Positions 1 through 8,290 of a DNA stretch of 64,000 nucleotides are shown here, in pieces. Origin of the DNA: Paracoccus limosus. GTDB lineage: Bacteria > Pseudomonadota > Alphaproteobacteria > Rhodobacterales > Rhodobacteraceae. The notes under the pieces are model-generated. The model was not told the origin of the DNA. It saw only the letters and a list, made by a program, of their open reading frames with translations, and searched no databases. The DNA is taken from NCBI RefSeq assembly GCF_009711185.1, contig NZ_WMIF01000011.1:56658-120657 (forward strand). The letters run 5' to 3'. The translations under genes were made by a program, and so were the position numbers. Numbering within the stretch: position 1 is the first letter of the stretch; every line of letters starts with the position of its first letter.

Positions 1-106
1 GGGGGGCGGCGCCGCGCTGCAACAGCTCGAATTGCGAAAACCGGACCCAGCCGCCGGCCAGCAGCCAGTGCCCGGTTTCGGACGGGATGGGGCGAAAATA
101 TTCCAT
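1..106 (-). CDS. folP: Dihydropteroate synthase, N-terminal part (cut by window edge)
   Basis: The first 35 codons of a leftward gene run off the window edge. The start is the ATG at 106 and the product begins MEYFRPIPSETGHWLLAGGW. Rhodobacterales dihydropteroate synthases commonly open with a similar Y-[FY]-RPIP stretch followed by LAGGW, which I recall from the family rather than from a search. The enzyme joins p-aminobenzoate to dihydropterin pyrophosphate in cytoplasmic folate synthesis. It sits 43 bp after folB on the same strand, the folB-folP order usual in this group, which supports the call. No catalytic motif lies within the visible part. Confidence 0.7.
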   Translation of the reverse strand, partial: MEYFRPIPSETGHWLLAGGWVRFSQFELLQRGAAP

Positions 107-149
107 GCGCTTCCTTACGCCCCGCCGCGCAATCAGGCAAATGCCGGGA

Positions 150-932
150 TCAGAGCCGCGAGCCGGGGATGCGGAAACCTGCCGGCACGGGCGGCAGCGC
201 CGCACCCTCGGGCAGGGCCCAGTCCAGGCGCTCGGCCGCCAGCCGCTCGGCCAGCCAGAAGGCCAGCGCATGCGGCTCGGGCGGCAGGCCCGCCACGTCG
301 CGCACCATGCGCGCCGGCGCCCAGACCACGGCGCGGCCCTCGGTCGCGGCCCAGTCAAGCTCGGTCCGGCTGTCGGCCACGGTCAGGCCCAGATGCCCGG
401 CCAAGGCCCATGCCGCCTGATCCAGCGCCAGCAACTGCACCTCGCGCGGGTTGCCGCCCTGCGGCAGCGGCAGGGCCGGATCTTCGGGGATCAGCACCAG
501 CGCCCCCTCGGGCAGCGCAACCTCGGCGCCATGGAACAGCACCCGCACCGGGGCGGCGGTCTCATCGGCCTCGACCCGCGCCTGTCGGCGCACCAGCGTC
601 ACCCCCAGCGCGCCGGGGATGCGGTCCAGCTTTTGCACCGTCACCGACACCTGCGCCGCGCGCGGATGCGCCAGCACCTGTGCCGCGATCTTTTCGGCCA
701 GCGTCTCAAGCAGGTCATAACGCCGGTCGGCCAGCCCCGCCGCCACCGCGCCGGTCAGAATGTCATAGCTGAGGATGCGGTCGACCTCGTCATCCACGCC
801 CATGACATGCTGGGCAAGCTCGACGTCGATGTCGAAACGCAGACGCTGACGGGCGCCGCGCTCGGTCTGGAAGGCGCCGATCTCGGCCGAGACGATGTAA
901 TCGCGCAGGTGGATGCGGTCGGGTTGGTCCAT
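150..932 (-). CDS. folB: Dihydroneopterin aldolase with long C-terminal extension
   Basis: The product is 260 aa from the ATG at 932; an upstream in-frame ATG at 980 would add 16 residues with no family resemblance. Residues 1-120 match the FolB fold: an opening RIHLRDYIV strand, a glutamate-containing IGAFQTERGARQ segment, and YDLLETLAEKIAAQVLAHP, the usual FolB helix. FolB cleaves 7,8-dihydroneopterin to hydroxymethyl-dihydropterin and glycolaldehyde. Stand-alone FolB is about 120 aa, so residues 125-260 are an extra part that I cannot assign. It is upstream of folP on the same strand, consistent with a folate operon. The first-domain call is firm; the role of the extension is unknown. Confidence 0.85.
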   Translation of the reverse strand: MDQPDRIHLRDYIVSAEIGAFQTERGARQRLRFDIDVELAQHVMGVDDEVDRILSYDILTGAVAAGLADRRYDLLETLAEKIAAQVLAHPRAAQVSVTVQKLDRIPGALGVTLVRRQARVEADETAAPVRVLFHGAEVALPEGALVLIPEDPALPLPQGGNPREVQLLALDQAAWALAGHLGLTVADSRTELDWAATEGRAVVWAPARMVRDVAGLPPEPHALAFWLAERLAAERLDWALPEGAALPPVPAGFRIPGSRL

Positions 933-1028
933 GGCCTGATCTGTCACGAAATATGGCCCCACCGCAAGGGATGGGGCCATGCAAAGCCTTGCATAAATGC
1001 GTCAGCCGCGCCGCAACGGGGCCGGGGA

Positions 1029-1568
1029 TCAGTTCGACGCCAGCCGGCGGTCGGTGCGGTAAAAGATGTGGCTGCCGATACGGGCCGTGCGCTCGAAGCG
1101 CTTGGACCACGACGGGCGGACGCCGCCAGTGTGGAAATAGGTGGCGCCATTGGTCAGGTTGCGCGGCGCGCCCATCAGCGCCGCCTTGGCGATCTGCTGG
1201 GCGCGGGCAAAGGCGCCGCGCTCGCGGATGCGGGTTTTCTTGTAGGTGAACTGGCCGCTTTGATTGACCACGCCGCAGACGCTTTTGGGGAAACGCGGGT
1301 GATCGACGCGGTTCAGGATGACCTCGGCCACCGCGCGCTGGCCCTGCGAGCCCTCGCCGCGGGCCTCGAAATACAGCGCCTCGGACAGGCATTGCAGGTC
1401 TTTCTGGCTGACCGGCTGGGCCTGGGGCAGCACCATCGCGGCACGGCTGCCGGTCTGGTAGGTGATCTGGGATTGGGTTTCGGCAGCGGCGGGGGTGGCC
1501 ACGGCCGCAGAAAGCGCAAGGGCAACACACAGGGAAACGCGCGCCATCCACGACAGAGGTGTCGACAT
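1029..1568 (-). CDS. Secreted cell wall hydrolase, SleB-like
   Basis: A 179-aa protein with a clear Sec signal peptide (residues 1-29, hydrophobic VSLCVALALSAA core, AxA-type end PAAAE). The mature part carries the SleB/Hydrolase_2 pattern: CLSEALYFEARGEGSQGQ (about 60-77), then EVILNRVDHPRFPKSVCGVV and later GATYFHTGGVRPSW. Members are lytic transglycosylase-like enzymes that cut peptidoglycan, and this one would act in the periplasm. The glutamate in ALYFEARGE is the likely catalytic region by family knowledge. It stands alone between folB and the PPDK-like gene, both on the same strand, with 96 and 216 bp gaps, so it is probably transcribed separately. Confidence 0.82.
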   Translation of the reverse strand: MSTPLSWMARVSLCVALALSAAVATPAAAETQSQITYQTGSRAAMVLPQAQPVSQKDLQCLSEALYFEARGEGSQGQRAVAEVILNRVDHPRFPKSVCGVVNQSGQFTYKKTRIRERGAFARAQQIAKAALMGAPRNLTNGATYFHTGGVRPSWSKRFERTARIGSHIFYRTDRRLASN

Positions 1569-1784
1569 GTTGATCCTGGTCTAGGGGCCGGAAGACTGTC
1601 CCGGACGATTTCGCCATGGGCCGCTTCGGACCCTTATCTGGCGCTAAAAGGGCCCAGACCGGGGCCGACGATCTACCCCACTTGGGCGTGATCTGGCAAA
1701 ATCGCCTGATTTTCCTTGATTTAGGCAGGAACCCGCCGAGCCGAGAATCCTTAACGGGCCAGATCCTGCCAAAACCCGCCGACG

Positions 1785-4346
1785 CTACGACTGCGCCGGA
1801 GGGGTCATTTGCGCCGATTCACGCTGCATCAGAATCGATTCCTGCGCCGCAGCAAGCCGTGCGACCGGCACCCGGAACGGCGAGCAGGACACATAATTCA
1901 CCCCGGCGCGCAAGCAGAAGGCGATCGATTCCGGGTTGCCGCCATGTTCGCCGCAGACCGAAATGGTGATCCCCGGCTTGTGGCTGCGGGCGCGCTCGGT
2001 GCCGATGGCGACCAGTTCGCCCACGCCGTCGCGGTCGAGGATGTGGAACGGGTCCTCGGCATAGACGCCTTGACTGACATAGGTGCCCATGAAGCGGCCG
2101 GCATCGTCGCGCGACAGGCCATAGGTCATCTGCGTCAGGTCGTTGGTGCCGAAGGACAGGAAGGCCGCATGTTCGGCGATCTCGCCGGCACGCAGCGCCG
2201 CGCGCGGCGTTTCCACCATGACGCCCAGCCGATAGGTAAAGTCCTTGCGGCTTTCGTTGCGAACGGCGGCGGCGACCGCATCGATGCGGTTCTTGACCAG
2301 CTCGACCTCGCGCCGGGCACTGACCAGCGGGATCATGATCTCGGGCACCACCGGATCGCCGTTTTCGCTGGCCAGCACCGTCGCCTCGAAGATGGCGCGG
2401 GCCTGCATGTCGTAGATTTCCGGCACGGTGATGCCCAGCCGTACGCCGCGCATCCCCAGCATCGGGTTGAATTCGGACAGCGCCTCGACCCGGCGGGTCA
2501 CGTCCGACAAGGGCAGGTCCAGCGATTCCGCCAGCTCGCGCATGCCTTCGCGGTCATGCGGCAGGAATTCGTGCAGCGGCGGGTCGAACAGGCGAATGGT
2601 CACCGGCAGCCCGGCCATGATCTCGAAGAGCTTGGCGAAATCGCTGCGCTGCATCGGCAGCAGGCGTTCCAGCGACAGCCGCCGGTCCTCGGGCTTGTCG
2701 GCAAAGATCATCTCGCGCATGGCCGGCAGGCGTTCCTCGTCAAAGAACATATGCTCGGTCCGGCACAGGCCGATGCCCTGCGCCTTGAACATGCGGGCGG
2801 TGCGGGCGTCCTCGGGCGTGTCGGCATTGGCGCGGATGCGGATGCGACAATGCTGGTCCGCCCAGTCGAGAAGCTGGCTAAAACTGTTGTCCAGCGCGGG
2901 TTCCAGCATCTCGGCGGCGCCGGCCAGAACCTCGCCCGAGGTGCCGTCGATGGTCAGTTCGTCGCCCGCGTGAAAGACCCGGCCGCCCACGGTCAGGGTG
3001 CGGGCGCGGGCGTCGATGCTGATACCCGAGGCGCCGACGATGCAGGGCAGGCCGATGCCGCGCGCGATCACCGCCGCATGGCTGGTCATGCCGCCGCGTT
3101 CGGTCAGCACGGCGACCGCGGCGTGCATGCCGCGGATGTCCTCAGGCACGGTTTCACGCCGGACCAGCACGCTGCGTTCGCCGCGCGCCTCGGCCTCTTG
3201 CGCGGCGGTGGCGGTAAAGACGATGCGGCCGGTGGCGGCGCCGGGGCTGGCATTGATGCCGCGCGCAATGATGTCGCGGGGCGCGCGCGGATCGACCTGA
3301 TGATGCAGCAGATCCGACAGCGCGCGCGGTTCGACCCGCATCACCGCCTCTTCGGGCGGGATGATGCCGTCACGGGCAAGCGCGGTGGCGATGCGCACAC
3401 TGGCGCGCGAACTGCGGCTGACCCGCGTGGCGTCGATGATCGAGAGCCGGCTGTCCGAGACCACGAATTCGATCTGCATTTCCTCGCGCAGGCGTTCGCG
3501 CGCGGCGACGCCAAAGCGGACCAGATCGGCAAAGACCTCGGGCGCCGCCTCCTCGAACGAAGGACCGCGCGGATCGCGGGTCAGATACAGCGTCTCGGCG
3601 CCCTCGCCCTTGGACCGGCCCTGCGTCTGGCCGCGGAACCGGCCGGTCAGGCGCGGGATGCCGGTGATGCTGTCGATGAACTGGATGCTGCCCGAGCCGG
3701 TAACGCCCGGCCCGATGGCCAGCGCCATGTCCTGCACGACCAGACCCAGCGGCGCCTGCGCCGGGGCGCCCTTGGCCTGCCGCAAGAGCCGCGCCGTCGG
3801 CCCGTCCCAGGCCCGCGCCATCGAGCGCAGCACCTCGGCCAGCTGGCGGGCCGGATCCTGCGGAAATTCCTCGTCGGTCTCATGCTCATAGGCGCGCAGG
3901 CTGGCTTCGAGCCCGCCCTCGCTGTCGGGGAACATGTCGGGGTCGAGGCGGGCGACATGGATGGCATAGGATTGCACGAAGCCCATGTAGAGCGCATCCG
4001 CCGCCGCCCTGCCATGGCTGGCGACCAGCCGGGCGTGGCGGTCGTGGTTGATACCCACGTTCAGCACCGTGCCCGGACCACCCCAGGCCGGATTGGCCGC
4101 CGAGGGCCGCACGCTGACCAGCCCGTCGGCGCGCTCGATCATGCTGGCGAGGCGGCTGCGGTCGGGCATCTGCCCGGCGGCGATGGCGCGCACCGCATCC
4201 GCCGAGATGGCAAAGCTGGTCGGGACCGGTAGATCCATCCGCACCAGACGCTGCAGGCATTTGGCCCGCCAGCCGTGCTGCGCGGTATGAACCGCCGCCG
4301 CAGGGGTGATTTCAAGGATGGCGTCGGATTGGGTGAGGAATGTCAT
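1785..4346 (-). CDS. ppdK: Pyruvate phosphate dikinase-like PEP-utilizing enzyme
   Basis: 853 aa, close to the usual 870-900 of PPDK. The central phosphohistidine domain is intact: TERGGMTSHAAVIARGIG with the catalytic His near residue 423. The C-terminal PEP/pyruvate barrel has LCRTEHMFF, PMLGMRGVRLG, GTNDLTQMTYGLSRDD and the catalytic cysteine in SVCGEHGG. The N-terminal ATP-grasp part is eroded: where typical PPDK has SVRSGAR..MPGMMDT this protein reads SVRPSAANPAWGGPGTVLN. PPDK interconverts pyruvate, ATP and Pi with PEP, AMP and PPi. Whether this copy still binds ATP is open; it may be a diverged PEP-utilizing paralogue. It lies downstream of glyS on the same strand, separated by an intergenic repeat. 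Confidence 0.78.
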   Translation of the reverse strand: MTFLTQSDAILEITPAAAVHTAQHGWRAKCLQRLVRMDLPVPTSFAISADAVRAIAAGQMPDRSRLASMIERADGLVSVRPSAANPAWGGPGTVLNVGINHDRHARLVASHGRAAADALYMGFVQSYAIHVARLDPDMFPDSEGGLEASLRAYEHETDEEFPQDPARQLAEVLRSMARAWDGPTARLLRQAKGAPAQAPLGLVVQDMALAIGPGVTGSGSIQFIDSITGIPRLTGRFRGQTQGRSKGEGAETLYLTRDPRGPSFEEAAPEVFADLVRFGVAARERLREEMQIEFVVSDSRLSIIDATRVSRSSRASVRIATALARDGIIPPEEAVMRVEPRALSDLLHHQVDPRAPRDIIARGINASPGAATGRIVFTATAAQEAEARGERSVLVRRETVPEDIRGMHAAVAVLTERGGMTSHAAVIARGIGLPCIVGASGISIDARARTLTVGGRVFHAGDELTIDGTSGEVLAGAAEMLEPALDNSFSQLLDWADQHCRIRIRANADTPEDARTARMFKAQGIGLCRTEHMFFDEERLPAMREMIFADKPEDRRLSLERLLPMQRSDFAKLFEIMAGLPVTIRLFDPPLHEFLPHDREGMRELAESLDLPLSDVTRRVEALSEFNPMLGMRGVRLGITVPEIYDMQARAIFEATVLASENGDPVVPEIMIPLVSARREVELVKNRIDAVAAAVRNESRKDFTYRLGVMVETPRAALRAGEIAEHAAFLSFGTNDLTQMTYGLSRDDAGRFMGTYVSQGVYAEDPFHILDRDGVGELVAIGTERARSHKPGITISVCGEHGGNPESIAFCLRAGVNYVSCSPFRVPVARLAAAQESILMQRESAQMTPPAQS

Positions 4347-4419
4347 GGTGGCAACAGATTAGGCATGTGCCGCGCCATGCTGCAAGCGCGAAGAAAAGCC
4401 GGAACCTGTCGCGGGGCCC

Positions 4420-4501
4420 GGGGGGCTTTGCCCCCCACGCCTGCCTGCCTCCTTAACGGAGGCCGGCAGGCGTTCCCCCAGGATATTTGCGCACGAAAGA
4501 A
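4420..4501 (+). repeat. Palindromic intergenic repeat, copy 1 (full length)
   Basis: Two hairpins then a conserved tail: GGGGGC-TTT-GCCCCC at about 4421-4436, a longer stem with ACGCCTGCC pairing with GGCAGGCGT at 4437-4473, and the tail GGATATTTGCGCACGAAAGA ending at 4500-4501. The tail end is 6 bp from the glyS stop codon. Related copies are at 9753, 20693, 27795, 35090 and 48093. The hairpins may act as a transcription barrier for leftward glyS transcripts, but there is no classic U-run. Confidence 0.85.
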
Positions 4502-4506
4502 GCGCG

Positions 4507-6771
4507 TCAGCCCTCGATCTTGCCGAAATCGGCGATCTGGCGGCCGGCCTCGCGGATGCGCGACAGCAGGTTCAGGCGGTTGCGCCGCACGATCTGGTTG
4601 TCGGTGTTGATCTGCACCGCCTCGAAGAAAGCGTCGATGGGCGCGCGCAGCGTGGCGATGCCTTGGGTCGCGGCCTGAAAATCCTCAAGGCGGAGAGCTT
4701 CGCGGATCGCGGGCTCGGCCTTGTCGAGGGCGGCAAAGAGGGCGCGTTCCTGATCAGTCTCGGCGAATTTGACATCGGCGCCAAAGCTGTATTCGACGCC
4801 ATCCTTGGCCTCGGCCTGGGTCAGGATGTTCGAGGCACGCTTGAGGCCTTGCAGCAGGTTGGTGCCGTCGTCGGTCTTGAGCACGTCATTGAGCGCGGTG
4901 GCGCGGTTGACCAGCAGCACGAGGTCGTCATTGCCGGGCATACTGAGAACGGCGTCGATGATGTCGTGGCGGATGCCTTGGTCTTTCAGGAAGACCTTCA
5001 GGCGATCGTGGAAGAAGGTGAGGAGGTCGGCAGGGATAGCTTCGAGCCGCTCGCTCACCTCACCACGATGACGGATTGCCTCATCGGCAGTAGTTTGGCG
5101 TTTGGAAAGCTCAGCCTCTGCATCGGCGCGCGATGCGAAACCAGACAAAAGCGTCGGCTGCCAATTCGGATCGTTCAAGTTTCTCCGCAGTTCACCGGCG
5201 CATGCAATCTCATCTTCACCAAGACTCTGCGCAGCCGGCAGATACTCGCGGTCAATAACTCTCTTAGCGAGTTCTTCAAACCCAACCCGCACGCCATTCC
5301 CCAGCACCAGCCGGATCACCCCCAGCGCGGCGCGGCGCAGCGCGAAGGGGTCTTTGGAACCCGTCGGCTTTTCGTCGATGGCCCAGAAGCCGGTCAGCGT
5401 GTCCAGCTTGTCGGACAGCGCCACCGCGACCGAGACAGGCGCCGAAGGCACGGCGTCCGACGGGCCCAGCGGCGAATAGTGGTCGCGGGCGGCGTCAGCG
5501 ATGGCAGTGGGGTGACCAGCCTCCAGCGCGTAATAGCGGCCCATGGTGCCTTGCAGCTCGGGGAATTCGCCGACCATGGCCGAGCGCAGGTCGAGTTTCG
5601 CGATCTTCGCGGCTTCCTCGGCCTGATCGGGGTCGGCGCCAACCAAGGGCGCGATTTCGCGCGCCAGCGCGGCGATGCGGGCGACGCGGTCCGCCTGCGA
5701 ACCCAGTTGGCTTTGGAAGGTCACGGATCTCAGGCCCTCGGCCCAGTCAGTCATGCCCGCACGCGCCTCGCGCAGGTCATTGTCCCAGAAGAAGGCGGCG
5801 TCGGACAGACGCGCGGCCAGCACACGCAGGTTGCCTTTCAGGATCGTCTCGCCGTGATCCGAAGTCTCGATATTGGCGACGGTGATGAAGCCCTCGATCC
5901 GGCCGGTCTTGGGGGTGCGGGCCGAGAAGAACTTCTGGTGTTCCTTCATTGAGGTTTGCAGCACCTCGGGCGGCAGCGACAGGAAGCGGTCCTCGATCGC
6001 GCCCATCAGCGGCACCGGCCATTCGACCAGACCGGCGACCTCGGAGAGCAGGCTGTCGTCAGACATGATCTCCCAGCCGCGGGCAAAGGCGAGGTTCGCG
6101 GCCTCTTGCCGGATCGCGGCCTCGCGCTCGGCGCTGTCCAGCATCACCTTGGCGCGGCGCAGTTTCGCGGCGTAATCGTCGAAGCCCGACACGGTGAAGG
6201 CGTCGGGCGCCATGAAGCGGTGACCGCGCGTGGTGTTGCCCGAGATGATGCCCTCGACACTCAGCGGCACGACAGTCGCGCCCGCCTCATCGCTGAGCAG
6301 GCAAATGATGGAATGCAAGGGACGCACCCAGCGCAGCGAGCCCGCGCCCCAGCGCATGGATTTCGGCCATGGGAAGTTGCGGATCACCGCCTCCAGCACC
6401 TCGGCGACGATGTCGGCGGCAGGGCGGCCGGGTTTCTGGATCACGGTGAACCAGACCTGGCCCTTTTTGTCGTCGCGCGCCTGAAGCTGGTCTTTGGTCA
6501 GCCCGGTCGAGCGCAGGAAGCCCTCCAGCGCGGCCTCGGGGGCATCGGTGCGCGGACCCTTGCGTTCCTCGCGCGTGGTCGGGCTGTGGGCGGTCAGCCC
6601 CTCGACGGTCAGCACCAGCCGGCGCGGCGTCGAAAAGGCGCCGGCGCTGGCATAGGTCAGACCCGCCTGAACCAGCCCGTCCGTGACCAGCTTTTTCAGG
6701 TCCTCGCGCGCGCGGCCCTGCATCCGCGCCGGGATCTCTTCCGAAAAGAGTTCGATCAGAAGGTCGGGCAT
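4507..6771 (-). CDS. glyS: Glycyl-tRNA synthetase beta subunit
   Basis: 754 aa. It opens MPDLLIELFSEEIPARMQ, the signature N-terminus of bacterial GlyS (LLxELxxEExPA). Later family blocks are ETSDHGETILKGNLRVLAAR, FFWDNDLR, and near the C-terminus FFHDRLKVFLKDQGIRHDII. With GlyQ it forms the alpha2beta2 enzyme that charges tRNA-Gly; the beta chain supplies tRNA binding. The start ATG overlaps the stop of the preceding small ORF. Codons corresponding to about 5,040-5,300 are clearly lower in G+C than the rest (31/60 and 30/60 in two successive 60-base lines), covering a segment of about 85 residues before FFHDRLKVF, which may be a variable insertion. Confidence 0.95.
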   Translation of the reverse strand: MPDLLIELFSEEIPARMQGRAREDLKKLVTDGLVQAGLTYASAGAFSTPRRLVLTVEGLTAHSPTTREERKGPRTDAPEAALEGFLRSTGLTKDQLQARDDKKGQVWFTVIQKPGRPAADIVAEVLEAVIRNFPWPKSMRWGAGSLRWVRPLHSIICLLSDEAGATVVPLSVEGIISGNTTRGHRFMAPDAFTVSGFDDYAAKLRRAKVMLDSAEREAAIRQEAANLAFARGWEIMSDDSLLSEVAGLVEWPVPLMGAIEDRFLSLPPEVLQTSMKEHQKFFSARTPKTGRIEGFITVANIETSDHGETILKGNLRVLAARLSDAAFFWDNDLREARAGMTDWAEGLRSVTFQSQLGSQADRVARIAALAREIAPLVGADPDQAEEAAKIAKLDLRSAMVGEFPELQGTMGRYYALEAGHPTAIADAARDHYSPLGPSDAVPSAPVSVAVALSDKLDTLTGFWAIDEKPTGSKDPFALRRAALGVIRLVLGNGVRVGFEELAKRVIDREYLPAAQSLGEDEIACAGELRRNLNDPNWQPTLLSGFASRADAEAELSKRQTTADEAIRHRGEVSERLEAIPADLLTFFHDRLKVFLKDQGIRHDIIDAVLSMPGNDDLVLLVNRATALNDVLKTDDGTNLLQGLKRASNILTQAEAKDGVEYSFGADVKFAETDQERALFAALDKAEPAIREALRLEDFQAATQGIATLRAPIDAFFEAVQINTDNQIVRRNRLNLLSRIREAGRQIADFGKIEG

Positions 6772-7241
6772 CAGTCCATCACTCCGCGTTCGGGGGTCTT
6801 GTCGTTGAATTGGTGCCAGCCATAGGCGCGGCCATCGGGATAGACGGCGATCACCCGGTCCACATCGGGGCGGATCTCGGGTTGGCCAAGATAGGCATGG
6901 GCGGCACCCGAGGCCAGATCGGCAGCGATCCGGCCGGCGTCGAAACAGGAAAACCAGCCGGGCGCGATCAGCGGCGTCGGCTGGGCAAAGGGTTCGGCAT
7001 CGGCGGGCAGCGGCTTGGTCAGATGAAAGCAGGCACGCCAGCGGATGGGCGAGCTGTCAGCGTCGATCGCCTCGACGCCATTGGTCGCCAAAGCCACCGG
7101 CTTGCCATCGGCGATCACGGTCAGCGCTGCGGCCGAGGGATCGATCCGGTCGTAAAACCCGTATTCCTGCGCATACCACACGCCCACGCCCGCCGCGACG
7201 GCGGCAGCGATCAGGATCAGCGCGGGAATGCGGCCGTTCAC
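6771..7241 (-). CDS. Membrane-anchored conserved protein between glyQ and glyS (DUF6446-like)
   Basis: 156 aa with a GTG start at 7241, directly after the glyQ stop, and a stop that overlaps the glyS ATG, so the three genes are translationally coupled. Residues 5-24 (IPALILIAAAVAAGVGVWYA) form one membrane segment or uncleaved signal anchor; the rest is probably periplasmic. It contains two cysteines (CFHLTKPLP and FSCFDAGRI) that could pair outside the cytoplasm, and ends with VIAVYPDGRAYGWHQFNDKTP. I recall a Rhodobacterales family of unknown function (DUF6446) in this position; that name comes from memory. No enzymatic motif is visible. Confidence 0.75.
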   Translation of the reverse strand: MNGRIPALILIAAAVAAGVGVWYAQEYGFYDRIDPSAAALTVIADGKPVALATNGVEAIDADSSPIRWRACFHLTKPLPADAEPFAQPTPLIAPGWFSCFDAGRIAADLASGAAHAYLGQPEIRPDVDRVIAVYPDGRAYGWHQFNDKTPERGVMD

Positions 7242-8204
7242 TTATGCACCGGCGGGAAAGGCAGGCAGCGGCTCGCCCGTCGCCGCCGAGGTCGTCACGA
7301 AAAGATCGGCGCAGCGCTTGGCCAGCGCCCGGACGCGGCCGATATAGGCCTGACGTTCGGTGACCGAGATCACACCACGCGCGTCCAGCAGGTTGAACAG
7401 ATGGCTGGCCTTGATCGCCTGATCATAGGCCGGATGCGCCATCGGGATGCTGCGGCCCGCGCTGTCGGTTTCGGACGCGTTCAGAATGCGGTCGCATTCG
7501 GCCTCGGCATCCTTGAAGTGCTGCAGCAGCGTCGCGGTATCGGCCTGATCGAAGTTCCAGCGCGAATATTCCCGCTCGGGCTGGCGGAAGATGTCGCCAT
7601 AGGTCAGCGGGATCGGGCTGTCCGGGTGGTTGAAGGGCATGTCCATGACATGTTCCACCCCCAGCACATACATCGCCAGACGCTCCAACCCATAGGTCAG
7701 CTCGCCCGAGACGGGGCGACAGTCATGCCCGCCGACCTGCTGGAAATAGGTGAACTGGCTGACCTCCATGCCGTCGCACCAGACCTCCCAGCCCAGACCC
7801 CAGGCGCCCAGCGTCGGGCTTTCCCAGTCGTCCTCGACAAAGCGGACATCATGGATCATCGGATCAAGGCCAATCGCCTTCAGGCTGCCCAGATACAACT
7901 CCTGGAGGTTTTCGGGGCTGGGTTTGATGATGACCTGATACTGATAATAATGCTGCAGCCGGTTCGGGTTCTCGCCATAGCGGCCATCGGTCGGCCGGCG
8001 TGAAGGCTGGACATAGGCCGCAGCCCAGGGGCGCGCACCCAGCGAACGCAGGGTGGTCGCGGGGTGGAAGGTGCCGGCGCCGACCTCCATGTCATAGGGC
8101 TGCAGCACCGCGCAGCCCTGAGCCGCCCAATAGGACTGCAAGCGCAGGATCACGTCCTGAAAACAGACGGGTTTCGCCGTCTGATTGTCCTTGGGGCTGG
8201 TCAT
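7242..8204 (-). CDS. glyQ: Glycyl-tRNA synthetase alpha subunit
   Basis: 320 aa from the ATG at 8204, which has AAGGA 8 bp upstream; an earlier in-frame ATG at 8222 lacks a Shine-Dalgarno. The sequence is unmistakable Gly[70 protein letters not shown] and VCDG-type [18 protein letters not shown]. It is the catalytic class II subunit that activates glycine and transfers it to tRNA-Gly, working with GlyS encoded downstream. First gene of the glyQ-small ORF-glyS unit. Confidence 0.97.
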   Translation of the reverse strand: MTSPKDNQTAKPVCFQDVILRLQSYWAAQGCAVLQPYDMEVGAGTFHPATTLRSLGARPWAAAYVQPSRRPTDGRYGENPNRLQHYYQYQVIIKPSPENLQELYLGSLKAIGLDPMIHDVRFVEDDWESPTLGAWGLGWEVWCDGMEVSQFTYFQQVGGHDCRPVSGELTYGLERLAMYVLGVEHVMDMPFNHPDSPIPLTYGDIFRQPEREYSRWNFDQADTATLLQHFKDAEAECDRILNASETDSAGRSIPMAHPAYDQAIKASHLFNLLDARGVISVTERQAYIGRVRALAKRCADLFVTTSAATGEPLPAFPAGA

Positions 8205-8290
8205 CACGTATTCCTTCGGCATAACTGGCAGGAAATGTCTGCCGCCTTCTAGGCAGAGGGCGGCGCAGGGTCAATGAGACGGAGGTTCTG

